From Gigaspora margarita (taxonomy: Eukaryota > Glomeromycota > Glomeromycetes > Diversisporales > Gigasporaceae): a stretch of 64,000 bases of DNA. Position 1 is the first letter of the stretch, and each line of letters starts with the position of its first letter. A program made the position numbers and the translations under genes. The notes below the pieces were generated by a model. It saw only the letters and a list, made by a program, of their open reading frames with translations. It was not told the DNA's origin and made no database searches. Shown one piece after another: positions 33,307 to 45,800 of the stretch. The DNA lies in assembly GCA_009809945.1 (NCBI GenBank), contig WTPW01001618.1:86451-150450 (forward strand). Reading direction: 5' to 3'.

Positions 33307-35433
33307 TAGGTCTGTTAAGTGGTCCGACTCAAGCCGATGGACCGCCGGTCTGTCCTAGGATAGGGCTAGTTCTGTCTTTTTTGGGACAGACCGGAAAGAC
33401 CGGCGGTCCTAATATAAGTTATTGTTAAATTATTGTTAATGTAAATAAAACATAATCTGATTCTGCGATTTTGCGATATTTGATCTGATATTACATTTAG
33501 ATTATGTACATAAATAAAATATCTAATTATAGTCGTGAGAAAACTTATGATAATGAGTTGATATAAAGTCATAAGCTAAGCAGTGAATACTTACTTAATT
33601 ACACATGCTTGGTGTATAATTGTTCTGAATTTGGGAAAACTAAATTTCTTATATGTATAGAATACTCCAACTTCATATGGTGACTTTGTCAATCACGATA
33701 CTAATTTAGTTAGATGTTAATTAACCAAAAAATAAGTCTTAATTGGTAATTCGGATATGAAACAGAACAAATTTCAATAAATTTTTGTGCTATGTTTACT
33801 ATATAATTTTTACTTTTTATCAAATCTGCATTTCCAACAAGGTAAAATAATTTTTTTACTAATTTTTTATTTTGCAAAAGTATAAAGAGAGAAATTTTAA
33901 TTATAATTTTAATTAATCTATCAAAATTAAGTTAATAGATTATAAACTACAAGTATTTTAATCTTTGTAATTATACGTTTTCTTATTATTTTCTTGGAAA
34001 TGCAGATTTTTTAGACAATAGTAAATTTTACTATAAGAAATTCCGATTCATATATGAATTACCAATTAAACTAAATCGTTACAATTGTAAAATTCGTAAG
34101 TTATTTGAGAAAAGTTATTCTTTAATATCATATATTACTCTGTTAAGTTTGTTAGCAGCCCCAATCCTGTTTAACAATGGTGAATCTAACACAATAGGTC
34201 TAACCTATATAGGTTAAATAAGTGAAAATTTTTAAAATTAATGGCTATTTAAATTATTTTAATTGTTAGCTTTGAATGAGATCTTGTTAACCAGTATTAA
34301 GAATTATAATACGTAATTACATGCTTTTTTTGATTAAATTAACCACAAAAGATAAGCTATATTTATGATTAATTTTTAGAGGCTTAAACAATGATAAAAA
34401 TTTAAAAATTTGAAATTGGGATTTTCTTATTTAATCTCTGTTTTATTATAATACCCGGTTTTTTTTAGCAAGAGTTAAATATACAAATTTAATATATTTA
34501 ATTAGAATAATCGTTTAGATAAACTTACATTACAAGTTCATTAAAGATAAAATTATGTGTATAATTCTCAATATTTATGCGTATTTCATCACAAATATTT
34601 GTTTAGAGGTAGCGTTTATAAGATGCCGTGAACGAAGTCACGTGCCATCCATTGTCACGAGACCATGGACTGGTCCATAACATTGAGTTGGGAGTGGTAT
34701 GTATGAGGTATTTGTGACAGATTTTTTGAGTATGGAAATTTGAGTAAGAATGAGGTATTGCGTGGGAAATACTGTTTTGGTTGAGTATGAGGTATCGGTG
34801 ACGGAGATTTGTGAGCATGGGAAAGGGGTAAGAATGAGGTATTACGTGAGAGATTGTTCGGTGAATTGAGTAAGTATAAGGTCATGAGAGATGGATATTT
34901 AAGGAGAAAGGAGTGGAAATTTGTTCTCCCTCTTTTGTTTTGCTGCTAGTTTGACGCAAGTCTAGCTTTGTCGTTAGCACCCGCCCACCCACCACTAGAC
35001 GGGGGCTTCAGTAGAATAGGTTGACTTATGGGGTGGTTGATAACCCGGGTGGACAACCTGGGTATGGGAGGTAACAGCTGATTGAACGGACTGAATACTA
35101 AGGAAATAATAAAAGATGCATTAGTGAAGCTCAATTTTAGGAACAGACTGTGGACCATGTGAGCAGCGAGACAAAATCCCATATGTGTATTTTTTTCATA
35201 GTCATGAGGGATATGGGTCGAGTGACAAATTTAATAAAACAAGTAATAAACTAATAATATGGAGTCTATAATAATAACAGATAATTATACAATATGTTGA
35301 TACAACTTATGTAACATTTAATTAGTCTGTCCAATCTCATATTGATCGGTCCTTGACCGCAGTCCGGTCCGACTTTTTAAAAGCTCTGGTCTTTGGACCA
35401 AGACGACCAGACGGACCAATTAACAGCCATTAT
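33307..35433. mobile_element. TIR element (hAT-like) with GGTCCG subterminal repeats
   Basis: Left TAGGTCTGTTAAGTGGTCCG; right reversed TAATGGCTGTTAATTGGTCC. Both arms repeat GGTCCG/CGGTC words (CCGCCGGTCTGTCC, GACCAGACGGACC). It interrupts Helitron-type sequence, seen as GGTTAG on the left and CCATTATTTGAAAACTG on the right. An exact 8-bp TSD is not visible, so hAT is by tip only. No transposase; the centre holds an inverted satellite copy. Confidence 0.55.
34600..35225 (-). repeat. Inverted copy of the ~410-bp satellite and its Helitron leader
   Basis: The minus strand matches the start of the array at 10300-10900: CACATATGGGAT, GGTCCACAG, CACTAATGCATC, then GGTTGTCCACCCGGGTTATC, followed by CAATACC/CTCATACT words. 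Homology covers ~600 bp, including leader sequence outside the repeat unit. Minus-strand open frames here are shadows of the repeat. Confidence 0.75.
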
Positions 35434-35875
35434 TTGAAAACTGTTTTAGCATTTTTGGTTAGCCATATTCGAAAACTGATTTGACGTTTTTAATAGTTGG
35501 TCATGTTCTAAAATTGTGGGAGTTTTGGGTCTGTGGGGTTTAATCTATCTATCTATTATACTTTAATTCTGCGTCTGTACCGTTTTAACATTTTTGATTG
35601 AAAATATGATCTAAAACGTGATCTAAGTATAAAAATTAATTACGACATTTCATGCAGGTAACCAAAATGACCAAATTATGACATTTGGTCATAATCAATA
35701 TTTTATGTTAGGAGACTGATATCATAATAAAAAAATTTAATTGCACTTTGCCATTTTTGATTTGCTATATCCAACAAGGTTCGCGTTCTAGAGGATGCAG
35801 ATGCAGTGAGCAATTATTTAAGCATAATACGGTTTTGAGGTAGAGGTGGTATAGCTTAGTGGGGTAAATGAGATA
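35434..35875 (+). mobile_element. Helitron fragments, a second 5' end at 35544
   Basis: After the interruption the TTTTTGGTTAGCCATATTCG-type head continues, then a new TC start TCTATCTATCTATTATACTT (35544, after AA) leads to TTTAATTCTGCGTCTG. No matching 3' hairpin was found downstream. Confidence 0.45.
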
Positions 35876-36141
35876 GCGTAAATGGCCGGATAAAAGATCC
35901 CCTTAAATAGTAGACCCACTATGTACTATACCAGGGTGCAGATCGCAGGATCTTCTTTAATTAAATGTGGTTCTTTTTTAAAATCTAAATTGCATATTAT
36001 AAGCACTAAGTGTATGTACATCTCAAATTTTTACACTCTACGCTATAAACTCTCAGCCGCGTACTATACCCGGGGTCTATTATAGGGTTCTAAAATTGGT
36101 GGAATGTAACAGACCCGGGTCTTGTATCCGGCCATTTACGG
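35876..36141. mobile_element. TA-flanked MITE, TIR GTAAATGGCCGGATA
   Basis: 266 bp between TA (35874-35875) and TA (36142-36143). Left GCGTAAATGGCCGGATAAAA, right reversed CCGTAAATGGCCGGATACAA, each followed by a GACCC block. Tc1/mariner-like by TSD. Confidence 0.75.
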
Positions 36142-37514
36142 TAGTATTTGGAAGCTTTTAAAAGGTTTAAATGACGACGAAGTGATAGTGTAGTGTTGGT
36201 AGTTCAAATTTGGGTAATTCGGGAATGATGCGTGATCAAATAAGTATTTAGAAAAGATTGAGATTATTTGAGGGTTACGTAGTGATTAGGTTATCATTCA
36301 TGTAGAGGTTGCAATTTGTTTGATTGATTAATCGTTTATTGATAATACACGTGATAGGTTCGAAGTGGGGTGGGTATTGTAGGATTGAATTAAGTTCAAT
36401 AAAAGTGATGAACTTGATGTAATGAGTTGATCGTTTGATCGAAATTTAAATAACTTAAGATATTACAGTATTATATCAAATAATGTTGTTCAGGTCATGT
36501 GATATAAAATAAATTTATTGGTAAATTGTTTGGATAAGAAGTTATCAATTCTTATTATTTTTTTAATTGATAATATAAATTATATTAAAGATTGAATTTG
36601 ATAAGTTAATTAACACCAGTAATGTTGTTGGAAATTTGTGAACATTAATTGAGTTAATAGAATTTTGAATTTAGTTAAAGTCACAATTATCGATCATATT
36701 TTAATTTGTTAGATATTCAAAATCTGATTGATAAGAAATTAATTAATATAAGTTAAATGATCTTAAATTTATTAAAATTTAGGAGAAATGAAAATATTTG
36801 TTCAGGTGTATGAAGTTGTTTTTAGTGTCGTAAAAAAAAAAGCTTTTGAGATAACTATGCGGGTCAGAAAATACAGACTCGGTCTGGTAGACATTTGACT
36901 CGGGTCATAACCCGGGTCAATGGGTCATACGAAAATCATAAAGTATTAACAGTTAACTCGTAAAAAGTTAATGTAACTACTTTTAATTGGAGTTATTAGT
37001 GTAAAAGGCGGTTTGTATTCCAAATATTTGACTAGAACTTTTGGATTCGGTACTGAAAACTTTGTTTATAATTTGAATTCGTTCATTTTCTACATTGGGA
37101 AATTACCAGATTATGGTATTTTAATTTTTTTTTGCCATAAATTTGGAAATGTTGTTTATGAATGGTTTGACCATATATGGATAGAAGTTTGATAAACATT
37201 ATACTGGATGATTTTATTAAAAATCATCGGAGATATAAATTATATAAATATTCTTAATTTATTATTCAATAGATATATTTAATTCGTATAATTTAATAAT
37301 TAACGGTTATACATAGGTTCGTAGACTTTTGGATGCGAAATTCTGTTTTAATTAATCAAATTCTAGTAAAAGTAATTGTTGGAAGGCGTGTATGTATTGT
37401 AAGAAGCTAACCTTAACTACGATGTGTGGTCTCATATATAAAAAAAATTTCATAGTATACAAATAATATGAAATCACACGAAATTAATATAGTACCGTAG
37501 TGGAGCTAATGATT
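36142..37514. other. Intergenic AT-rich DNA
   Basis: No gene seen. At 36850-36935 the words GACTCGGTC, ACTCGGGTCATAACCCGGGT and GGGTCAT form an isolated GC-rich patch like the subterminal repeats of TIR elements; a similar patch lies at 39270-39320. No termini could be read. Confidence 0.4.
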
Positions 37515-37636
37515 GGTGCCGTAATTCAAATACAATTTGTCGTAATGTAATAATTATTTATTACAAAAGTTGTAATTGTAGTACTAATTACGGCCATGTA
37601 ATAATAATTACGATATGTAATTATTACTATTTGTAG

Positions 37637-37910
37637 GGGACGTCTAAAGCGGGAGCAGATTCTTCTAATATATATTTTAGCGAATTAACTTTAGGGTTAG
37701 GGTCATTCATAGATTAAATTTAGGTAGGTTTTAGGTAGTTATATATAAGCAAATTGCCTTCCCGACATTTTTAATTAATCCATCAAGGTAGGTTTAGACC
37801 GTTTTTTGTATTTTTCAAGTTTTTCGCTTTCTGCTTCGCCGAAGATCATCAAATTTCTATAATTTAATTGGTCGCATGTCGCGTGATTCTGCTCCGCTTT
37901 GGACGACCCC
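37637..37910. mobile_element. Mutator-like MITE
   Basis: 274 bp. Left GGGGACGTCTAAAGCGGGAG, right reversed GGGGTCGTCCAAAGCGGAGC. Flanks TATTTGTAG and TATTTTGTAG differ by one T, consistent with a 9-bp TSD. TTTAGGGTTAGGGTCA occurs inside. Confidence 0.75.
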
Positions 37911-38187
37911 TATTTTGTAGTATCTGTTATATAATGTACTGTACTGTACTGTATAGGTACATCGATTAGATCTATTGATTTGCAAGTTACCCATGTCAAC
38001 TTACCTTTTTGGATCATACATAAAATTCCGCAGATATGCGCTAAAATTCTATTGGCCAAAAAGAATCTCGACACGTCATTGCATTTTTCGATTAAAAAGT
38101 TACTAGGGTAAGGGTGAAAAAAATCATGTAAAAATTATTGTATAACTAGCTAATTGTGCCATCATACTTTAATGAAGTATCAATATT

Positions 38188-38391
38188 AGGCCAGACCAAG
38201 TGGATTCTTACATTACCCCCAGCGTCCCCCTCCCTCATAGTAAAAAAAAATTTAGATAAATATACATAGGGCTACGGAAAAATTTTACAGTCACGGAAAA
38301 AATTTGAAAAAATTTTTTTATTATATGAACCACCCCACTCTGGAAGGGAGAGGGAGGCAATGTAAAACATAGAATCAACTTGGTCTGGCCT
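38188..38391. mobile_element. MITE, TIR AGGCCAGACCAAGT
   Basis: 204 bp. Left AGGCCAGACCAAGTGGATTC, right reversed AGGCCAGACCAAGTTGATTC. Inner sequence AAATTTAGATAAATATACAT and CATAGGGCTACGG reappears in the relative at 60204-60513. TSD is ambiguous within an ATTA context. Confidence 0.7.
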
Positions 38392-38697
38392 TATTAGTAA
38401 GCAGTATTAATGCTTCCTCATCCTTTAAGCCAGGTCAGATAAAATACTGTAGTGGTCTATCGCTATAGCACTAGAAATTAAAGAAGTTCCAACATTACAA
38501 ATTCCAATAATTTTTCTAATAATTTTTTTCCAAAATTAAATTTATGTTACTAGGCGTAATTATTACTACATGTAGTAATTTGTCGTAATAATTACGACAT
38601 GTAGTAATAATCTTAATACAATTAATTAAGGTTATAAAAAGTCTGTGTAAAAATATATGTCGTAATATAATTGTCGTAATTAGCTATTTACGGCACC

Positions 38698-39428
38698 ATA
38701 TTTTAAGTGAAGCAACAACGATATTATAATAATTATGAGAAGAAGATATCATACTGAGGTAAAATAGATGAAAGAATTTTAGTAGTAAAGGTACGTACGA
38801 CACCGAAAGGTAAGTAATATGAGATTTCGAAGATAGTAGAACGGTGAATGACTGAAAGAGGGATATCTTGGCTGTGAATAATATTGATAACGAAATGTAT
38901 GAAAAATCACAAGCATGAACGATGAGTATCGACAATGAAAGATAAGGAGAATCATTATCATAAACGATGGTTAAAAGTTTGGTGAAAGTATAAAGAATAA
39001 TGACGATCAAACTTATTGAGAAATTAATACTACCAGAGTATAACTACTATGTAGTCATGACTTCCAAGACGATTTTTGTGAATGTTATGATGTTGATGTC
39101 AACGACGATGGCTCCTTTTAATAACAATGCTATTAATTGTTAATAAATAAAAAGAAAATAAAGGGTTAATATTAGATATATGTATTTTTAGAATAAAAAA
39201 AATAAAAAAGATAGATGATCGTTGATTGTCTAATGCTGGATGATTTTAACAGGGTGTGAATTATGAATCGTTTGACTCGGGTCAGGTGAGATGTATGAGT
39301 CACTAGATCGGGTAATAGCTCCACAAAAGGGTTAATTAATTGTTGGAAATCATATACAAATTATTAGTGGGAATGTACTATAAATGGAAAAGTCAGTGAA
39401 AGATTTAATTATATATAGTTGTATAGTA
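38698..39428. other. Intergenic DNA
   Basis: No convincing gene. Minus-strand open frames at 38684-39010 are Ser/Tyr/Leu-rich and overlap each other in two frames, with no family motif; they look like purine-strand bias. Confidence 0.4.
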
Positions 39429-39564
39429 TTGCGTGCGAAGTATGAAATAACTGCAGTATTTATGGACGATGATATTGGTCGGTAACCCAGCCGGTACGGC
39501 TGGGTTACCGGACGATCAGAAGGAGGACATAAAATACAGCAGTTATTGATTACGTAGTATGCAA
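39429..39564. mobile_element. TA-flanked foldback with a GC-rich central hairpin
   Basis: 136 bp between TA and TA. Arms TTGCGTGCGAAGTATGAAAT / reversed TTGCATACTACGTAATCAAT both go on to AACTGC-GTATTT. The centre is GGTAACCCAGCC-GGTAC-GGCTGGGTTACC, a perfect 12-bp stem extended by a C:G pair. Confidence 0.7.
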
Positions 39565-40118
39565 TAACGGTTTATTCAATGATTTACTATTTCAGTTTAT
39601 AAAATAAGATCAATAAGTTTATCCTATAGAAATACCATAAAATATTTGATTTATTTATAGACTGATCATAGTAAAGCATTGAATAATATGTTTTATTGTT
39701 TCTGTTCTTGCTTTGCAGGTTTATTTATCTTATTTATAGGAAAATGAGCACAAATAAGTGTTAAGTGATTTAACAGTAGTAAAATATTATGACAAAACGT
39801 ATGGATGTATGTAGGTACATATTTATTATTTACCAAATATAGCTTGATTTAATTGTTATATATTTAATAGGGATATATAAGATCGGTTTAAAACAGATAA
39901 AATCTTTTTTAGAGGAATTTACTTTACAGCATTCTCTAAAAAAAAAAAATAAAAAATAAGTAACAACTTCTTTAAAAAACCAAAAAAACACCTGTAATAC
40001 ACTTTTTTAAAAAAAAAACTATTTCTAAAAAAAACTATAACACACTTTTCTAAAAAAAAACATATATTTCTAAAAAACATTTTTTTTTAAAAAAAAGTTT
40101 AATCCTTACTTTATATAT
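39565..40118. other. Intergenic DNA with A-run tandem words
   Basis: At 39955-40095 TTTCTAAAAAAAACTATAAC and CACACTTTTCTAAAAAAAAA repeat loosely. No gene. Confidence 0.4.
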
Positions 40119-40326
40119 GGTCCAGTGCAAAAATATTTGTACACCAAATTTAAACCAATTTTTTATTACAATTAAAAATTAGTAATTATTAATAGTATAT
40201 ATATAATTTTTTATATTTCAATAAAATAGCTTTTAAATTAATTATATTATTGTTTTTATTATATTATAGTTATACTTTTATAATTAATAATAAAAAAACT
40301 TTTTTAATTTAAAAACGGCATTGTTA

Positions 40327-40640
40327 AATCACACCACTGGTGTTCAACACCACTATAATTTTTATTATGAGCTGCAGTGTAATGTGAAAATCAGGTGTAA
40401 TGCAAATTTTTTAGATATTTTTTAAAAAATGACTATAACGCAAAAATTCGATTATGAAATCATCTTTGAGGCTCTAACAAAAAAAATTCCTCGTGAAATT
40501 TTGGTATATTCTATGCCTCTGCTCCATCCCAGGCCTTAACCCTAACCCTAATATTAATCGAAATTTACTTTTTGTTTTTATTTTGATTTGCATGTTACAC
40601 AAATTTCATATTACTGGTGTTGAACACCACTGGTTTGATT
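40327..40640. mobile_element. TA-flanked MITE, TIR AATCAMACCASTGGTGTTCA
   Basis: 314 bp between TA and TA. Left AATCACACCACTGGTGTTCA, right reversed AATCAAACCAGTGGTGTTCA, both continuing ACACCA. It contains the telomere-like TTAACCCTAACCCTAA near 40537. Confidence 0.75.
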
Positions 40641-40661
40641 TATAATTACTGTTTAAAAAAA

Positions 40662-41296
40662 GGGAATAGAAATTTGTCGCACCCACAACATGTCGCACCC
40701 CATGATTCGACCAATCAAATCGCCCGATTTTGTAGACAAAAAAATTTTTTTTAAAAAACTAAAAATTCTACTAGTAAAATATAAGAATAATAAGCGATAA
40801 CTAGATATATAGTGCAAAATTTTATTCTGAACAACTTTTTCTAAGTTACAAAGATAGATTATCTTAATAAAAAATGACATTTTATAAGAAAAAACAAAAA
40901 TTTCCAATGTTAGCACATATAGAACTTTTTTTTACTAATTTAATCTATATTTATGTTTAGGTATTATATGCAAAATTTTATGCTAAACAACTTTTTCTAA
41001 GTAAAAAGGCAGATTGTTTTAGTAAAAAAAAGTTTTATATGTGCTAACTTTTGAAATTTTTGTTTTTTCTTATAAAACATCTTTTTTTAATAAGATAATC
41101 TATCTTCCTAACTTAGAAAAGGTTGTTCAGAATAAAATTTTATGTTATAAGGTGTGCTATTTTATATATACATTTTACACTTTATCAAGTAAAAACTTTA
41201 ATTTTTAAAAAATTTTTTTTTTGCCTGCAAAATCGAGCGATTTGATTGGTCAAATCAGGGTGCGACATGTCGCGGATGTGACAAAATTATATTCCC
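40662..41296. mobile_element. Mutator-like foldback, 9-bp TSD TTAAAAAAA
   Basis: 635 bp flanked by TTAAAAAAA (40653-40661, 41297-41305; low complexity, so weaker proof). Left GGGAATAGAAATTTGTCGCA, right reversed GGGAATATAATTTTGTCACA. Arms share ACATGTCGCACC and CCAATCAAATCG. The interior repeats AACAACTTTTTCTAAGT and AGATTATCTTA in both orientations, resembling the 16749-17600 interior. Confidence 0.75.
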
Positions 41297-41788
41297 TTAA
41301 AAAAAATAAAAAAAGCTGGGTTGAAAAAAATCACATATTTGCTATTTTTAGACCAAATATGCAGTGTAAATTGTTTGTTTTACGCAGATACATTAGTGTG
41401 CATATAATAAATATACTATATAAATTTTATTAAATTTGAATTACAAGTTATAGAGAAATTAAGCTTCAAAGTTATTCAATTCAATTTAAAAAAATTTGTC
41501 AAAAATAGTATAGTTTAATTTAAAATCTATATACTGAGCTAAATTTTCAAAATTATAAAATAAAAACAAAATCATAAATTCTATTAAATAATATCTTTTA
41601 AATAAAAAAAGTTTAATTGCTGATATGGATAAGATCAGCAGAATTTCTATATTAGAGATTGGAACAAAATTCCTATAATATTAATTATATGCTAAAATCT
41701 GAGCGGAGTCAAATGAAAAGTATTTTTTTATTAAGTTAACGACACATGTCAATTAATTAAAAGTTGTAAAGCTCATCAGAATTATCTA

Positions 41789-41972
41789 ATGGTGGTTAGA
41801 TCATCCAAACTGGCCCAGTGGATGGCAAGATATTATTAAAAAACAATTGGCCGATTATGGAAAATTTCTATGTAAACAAATATTGTTTATACAAGAGATT
41901 TTATATAGTCAGCCAATCATTTTTAATAATATCTTAACATCCACTAGTTGATTTGGATGATCTAACCACTGT
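41789..41972. mobile_element. TA-flanked MITE, TIR GTGGTTAGATCATCCAAA
   Basis: 184 bp between TA (41787-41788) and TA (41973-41974). Left ATGGTGGTTAGATCATCCAA, right reversed ACAGTGGTTAGATCATCCAA; arms run through AAGATATTATTAAAAA for over 60 bp. It lies 16 bp from the next element. Confidence 0.75.
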
Positions 41973-42865
41973 TATATGCACCTCCATGTAGTGTTCCTAG
42001 GTCCAGTTTGGGTTAGTCTGGTCCGGGTCTGGTCCGGAATCAGACCAGACTCAGACTCCAAATTTTACTAATTTCAGACTTCAAACCAGACTCAGACTCA
42101 ATTATGAGTCCGGTCCGGGTCTGGTCCAAAGCTTGGTGAACTAGTTCGAGTCCAAATATACTTATATGTATTTTTTGGTGCTGAACAAGTTTACTTATTG
42201 CAAAAACTTAGAATTAATTAGTAAAATTTATGAATCATAAGATTTTATGTAATTTTATTAATAAAATTTTATAAAATCTTATAATACACAAATTTTTATT
42301 AATTAATTCTAACTTTATGCACTAAGTAAACTTGTTAATCACCTAAAATATATCAGATTGGCTAAGTTATTTTTATTTTGCTTGAAATTTAGAGAATAAA
42401 TGCATAATATTGGATTTTTGATCAAAAAAATCAATTTAAGCAACTTTTTTTCAAATTACAAGTAAAAGAAAAGAAACACTACCATTTTAATGTATTTTTA
42501 GTTGTTGAACCAGTTTACTTAGTGCAGCTAGTTAGAATTAATTAGTAAAATATTGTGATTTTTTTTTTTTTTTAAAGAGAGGTCTATCCTCTATTACTTT
42601 ATTAGATTTTGTAGATTATACATATTTATTTACATGTAGGAATTACTAATCTATTGTGAGTAGAGGTAAGAGCTGCTTTACTCTCGACCTGATTCTTTAC
42701 TAGAATGGTCGTAGACCTCTAGATTCTGAGAATGTTATTGGGTGAACAGTCGTTCGTAAGGATAACCTTATTTATAGCTGTTCTGAGTCGTAGTTGGGGG
42801 AGAGAAGGTGTTTTTTCTAGTTTCGGTATTGTAATGGTCAGTGGTATGGGCATGACATCTGAGTG

Positions 42866-45800
42866 TCATGACATTCGAGACGGGAGCCATATTTCTTTGT
42901 ATATGAATTCAGCGATGTTGTGGTGTAGTTTTGGAGTTATCTTTTTCTTAAGATGTTCTGTTGTAAAAGGAGCCATAGTTCTTTCCGTTATTAGGCCGAT
43001 GGGGACTTGTTGGGTTATATAGAGGTCGTAGTATGATTGTACGAATAGATGTGGGTTGTTGAGTAGATTCTTTTCTTTGTCTGCTATTCTATTTAATATT
43101 CTGTTAATTCTATTTTGAAGAAGAAAGGGTTTGAAATGCATGTTAGTAGATGGGCGTAATCTTCTGGAGCTAAGTAACATCTGGGGCATAGGTAGTTCAG
43201 GTATTTTGTAGGATTACGGAAGTGTAGGAGAAGGAAGGTCAGTAATTCTTCAGCGATTAATTTCACTTTGAAGTTCTTTAGATTAGATTTGTTTGGATCT
43301 GTATATAGTGCTTTTGGTTTGTCGTTATAAGATAGAGTAGATAGGGTTGCATCCTAGTCGATATCAGGTAGTCTGTTCTTCCATAAGCTGATTCTGTGTT
43401 GGTTTTGCCAGTGGAGTAGGTTAGTGATTTTGTGTATTTGCTTTAGTGTTGTTTTAAGGAGTTGTTGTGTTGGTATCAAGTTTAGGAGTGGTGTGTATCG
43501 GTTATGTAGAAAGTTGTGGGGTGTTAGATTCAGGAGGAATGGTGTGTTCGGGTCCTCAATTTTCATTCCTTTGTCAAAGGAGATGTTTAGCTCTTGGTCT
43601 CCTATTATTGATTTTGCTGTGCATTGTAGAAGAGGCCATTGCATTTGGTCCAAACGTTGGTTTTGTAGGAAGTGATTGTTGGTGGTTTGTGAAAGTATTG
43701 ATTGAAGGAGGAAATTATTAGTGGTTATTGATATTTTTGCTCGATTGTCTGTGGATGAGAGAACAATGATTAGTAATGTAATAAGCATGGTAATTTTTGT
43801 GGGCCAGTGTGTGCAGTAGCAACTTGTAGTATATCCATTTGGCGCCACTATACAGGTTGCTACTATGGCAGTTTGACCAGATATGTTTCTCCGCTTAGTA
43901 GTAAGGGATATAGCTAGGTTTTTCTTTTTAAAGTTCGACGAGACGAGGGATTCCCATAGTGTTACTGGTGGGTCCTGGAAGGCGAAGAGAGGTCTTGGTA
44001 GTGTTATTGGTGGTTTGGTGCTTGCTTTCTTATATTGTAATTGTCGGAGTGAATTCTTAATATCTTGGATGTTTGCATGTATATGCAGTTTGCAATCGAT
44101 TTGAATGTTGTGAATATATTCAGGTTCCAGGTATATATAGCAGGAACTATGTTTTGTGCTTTTGTCAGAGCGTACACAACCATGACAAGCTCTGACGGTA
44201 GTGTTGTTATCCTGGTAGAGGTAGTGTTTACCGAATAGCAGTGTGTTGGTACAGTTGTATATTTTGGCCACCTCTGCCTTATAGTTGATTATCCATCCTT
44301 TTCTTTTTGGGAACCAACGAGGAGTAATAAAAGGATTTGGGCTAATTAATTCTAGAGATGGGGAAGTAGTAGCAGCTATGAGATCTTGTATAGTTTGAAA
44401 CCATTTGGGCGTCCTACTGCGAGGGATTTTTTTAATGTTGTGGTGAAAGTTTTTCCATTCAATTAATTTTGTATTTGAAAGTTCTAGAAATTGTTCAATA
44501 CAAGTAACGTGATATTGGTTAAGTTTGTCTTTGAGGTATGCACTGTGGGGGTGAGTGAGAAGGAGTTGGTTAATAGATGTGCCAAGCAGTTTCATGGCAA
44601 CTGGCCAGGCATTTAGTGGTTTAGCAAACTTTATGTTTAGTTTGTGAATAGCAAAGATGGCTTGACCAGTATGAGTAAGGTTTTCTGTAGTGGGGAGTAT
44701 GGGTTTCTCTTCTAGTATAGATGTTTCCATGTATGCCACATCTTGTATTTCTTGGAGGCGTAATTTTAGATATGAATTATCAAAGAAAATATGATTTAGT
44801 TCCCGGAGAAGGTTGGTGGAGAGGGTTGTTAGTTGTGATTGGGCGATGTCCGATATAGCGTATATTTCAGAGCAATTCATGAAGGAGTTTGGAACCCCTT
44901 TAGCTAGTTTCGCTTTTTGTTTTGTCATTTGTATTATGGCCTTGTTAATTGTTTTAAATTGGTGGTCGTTTAGGTAGGAAGATAATATGCGGTATTGAAA
45001 GCATGGTAGAATAACATGGCTGTAAATGTAAGCTGCCTGTTTCTCTGTGATTTTTGCAAACTGTAGTTTTTTAAGGTTAGTCTTGATTTCAGAGATTATT
45101 ATTTTTTGGATTGCATTCTGTTTACAGAGAACCAAGTTCCGAGATATTTCAATGGAGTATTGTAGGGTAGGGCTTCAATTTCAACCCTATCAAAGTTGAC
45201 AGATTTTGTTGAGGTGTGCGAGTTAGTGATCAGAAATGATTTGAGCAGGTTAACTTTTATGTTATTTAGCTTGTAGAAGCTAGTAGCCCTATGTAATATA
45301 TTGATTAGGGTTTGATGGTCCGGAGCAATCCAAAGGGCATCGTCCATATAGGCATTACTGAGGTGTTGATTTGTTTGGCGGATTGGTGGGAATGCAACAA
45401 GTATATCCAGTAAATTCCTTTTGTATTGTTGAAATGAGGGGGTCATAATAGACTTTCCATAGCAGCGGAGAAAAGGTCTCTCCTTGGTCGATCCCATCCT
45501 GTACCGGATAGGGGTCAGTGAAGCCTAGGTCGGTAATGACTTGATTTGTTCAGTTTGAAAGTAGATAGGTGATAAGGTTTATTATAGTAGCAGGGATTTT
45601 TATGCAGCGGAGTGCTTTTGATAGTGTGTTAATATGAACAGAGTCGAATGCTTTCGACATGTCTTGCGATAATACCCAAATTTCTTTATGGCATACTAGG
45701 GCGTCTTCTAGGATTTGTGTGAACTGCGCTACTGGTTGGATAGTTGATTAGTGCGGGAAGGCAGCGTAGTTGTGTTGTGAGAGTATATCATTCTTCATTA

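Larger units (their letters stand above)
37515..38697. mobile_element. Foldback element with CGTAAT repeats, hosting two MITEs
   Basis: Left GGTGCCGTAATTCAAATACA and right reversed GGTGCCGTAAATAGCTAATT, both arms filled with CGTAATTATTAC/GTCGTAAT words. Two complete MITEs (37637-37910 and 38188-38391) sit inside. TSD not visible. Confidence 0.6.

Noticed and set aside
33138-33428. A 96-codon frame with GILDLCHIQKRFWLAMFENC-type repeats
   Set aside because: The repeat comes from the reiterated Helitron head AAAACTGTGATCGAAGTG; no protein family.
42866-43189. A separate 107-codon gene downstream of the LINE ORF2
   Set aside because: It continues the LINE C-terminal frame (Cys/His knuckle region) and ends before the poly-A tail, so it is part of the same element.
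43424-44104. Several plus-strand frames of 70-85 codons
   Set aside because: They are opposite the LINE ORF2 and have no domain; shadows.
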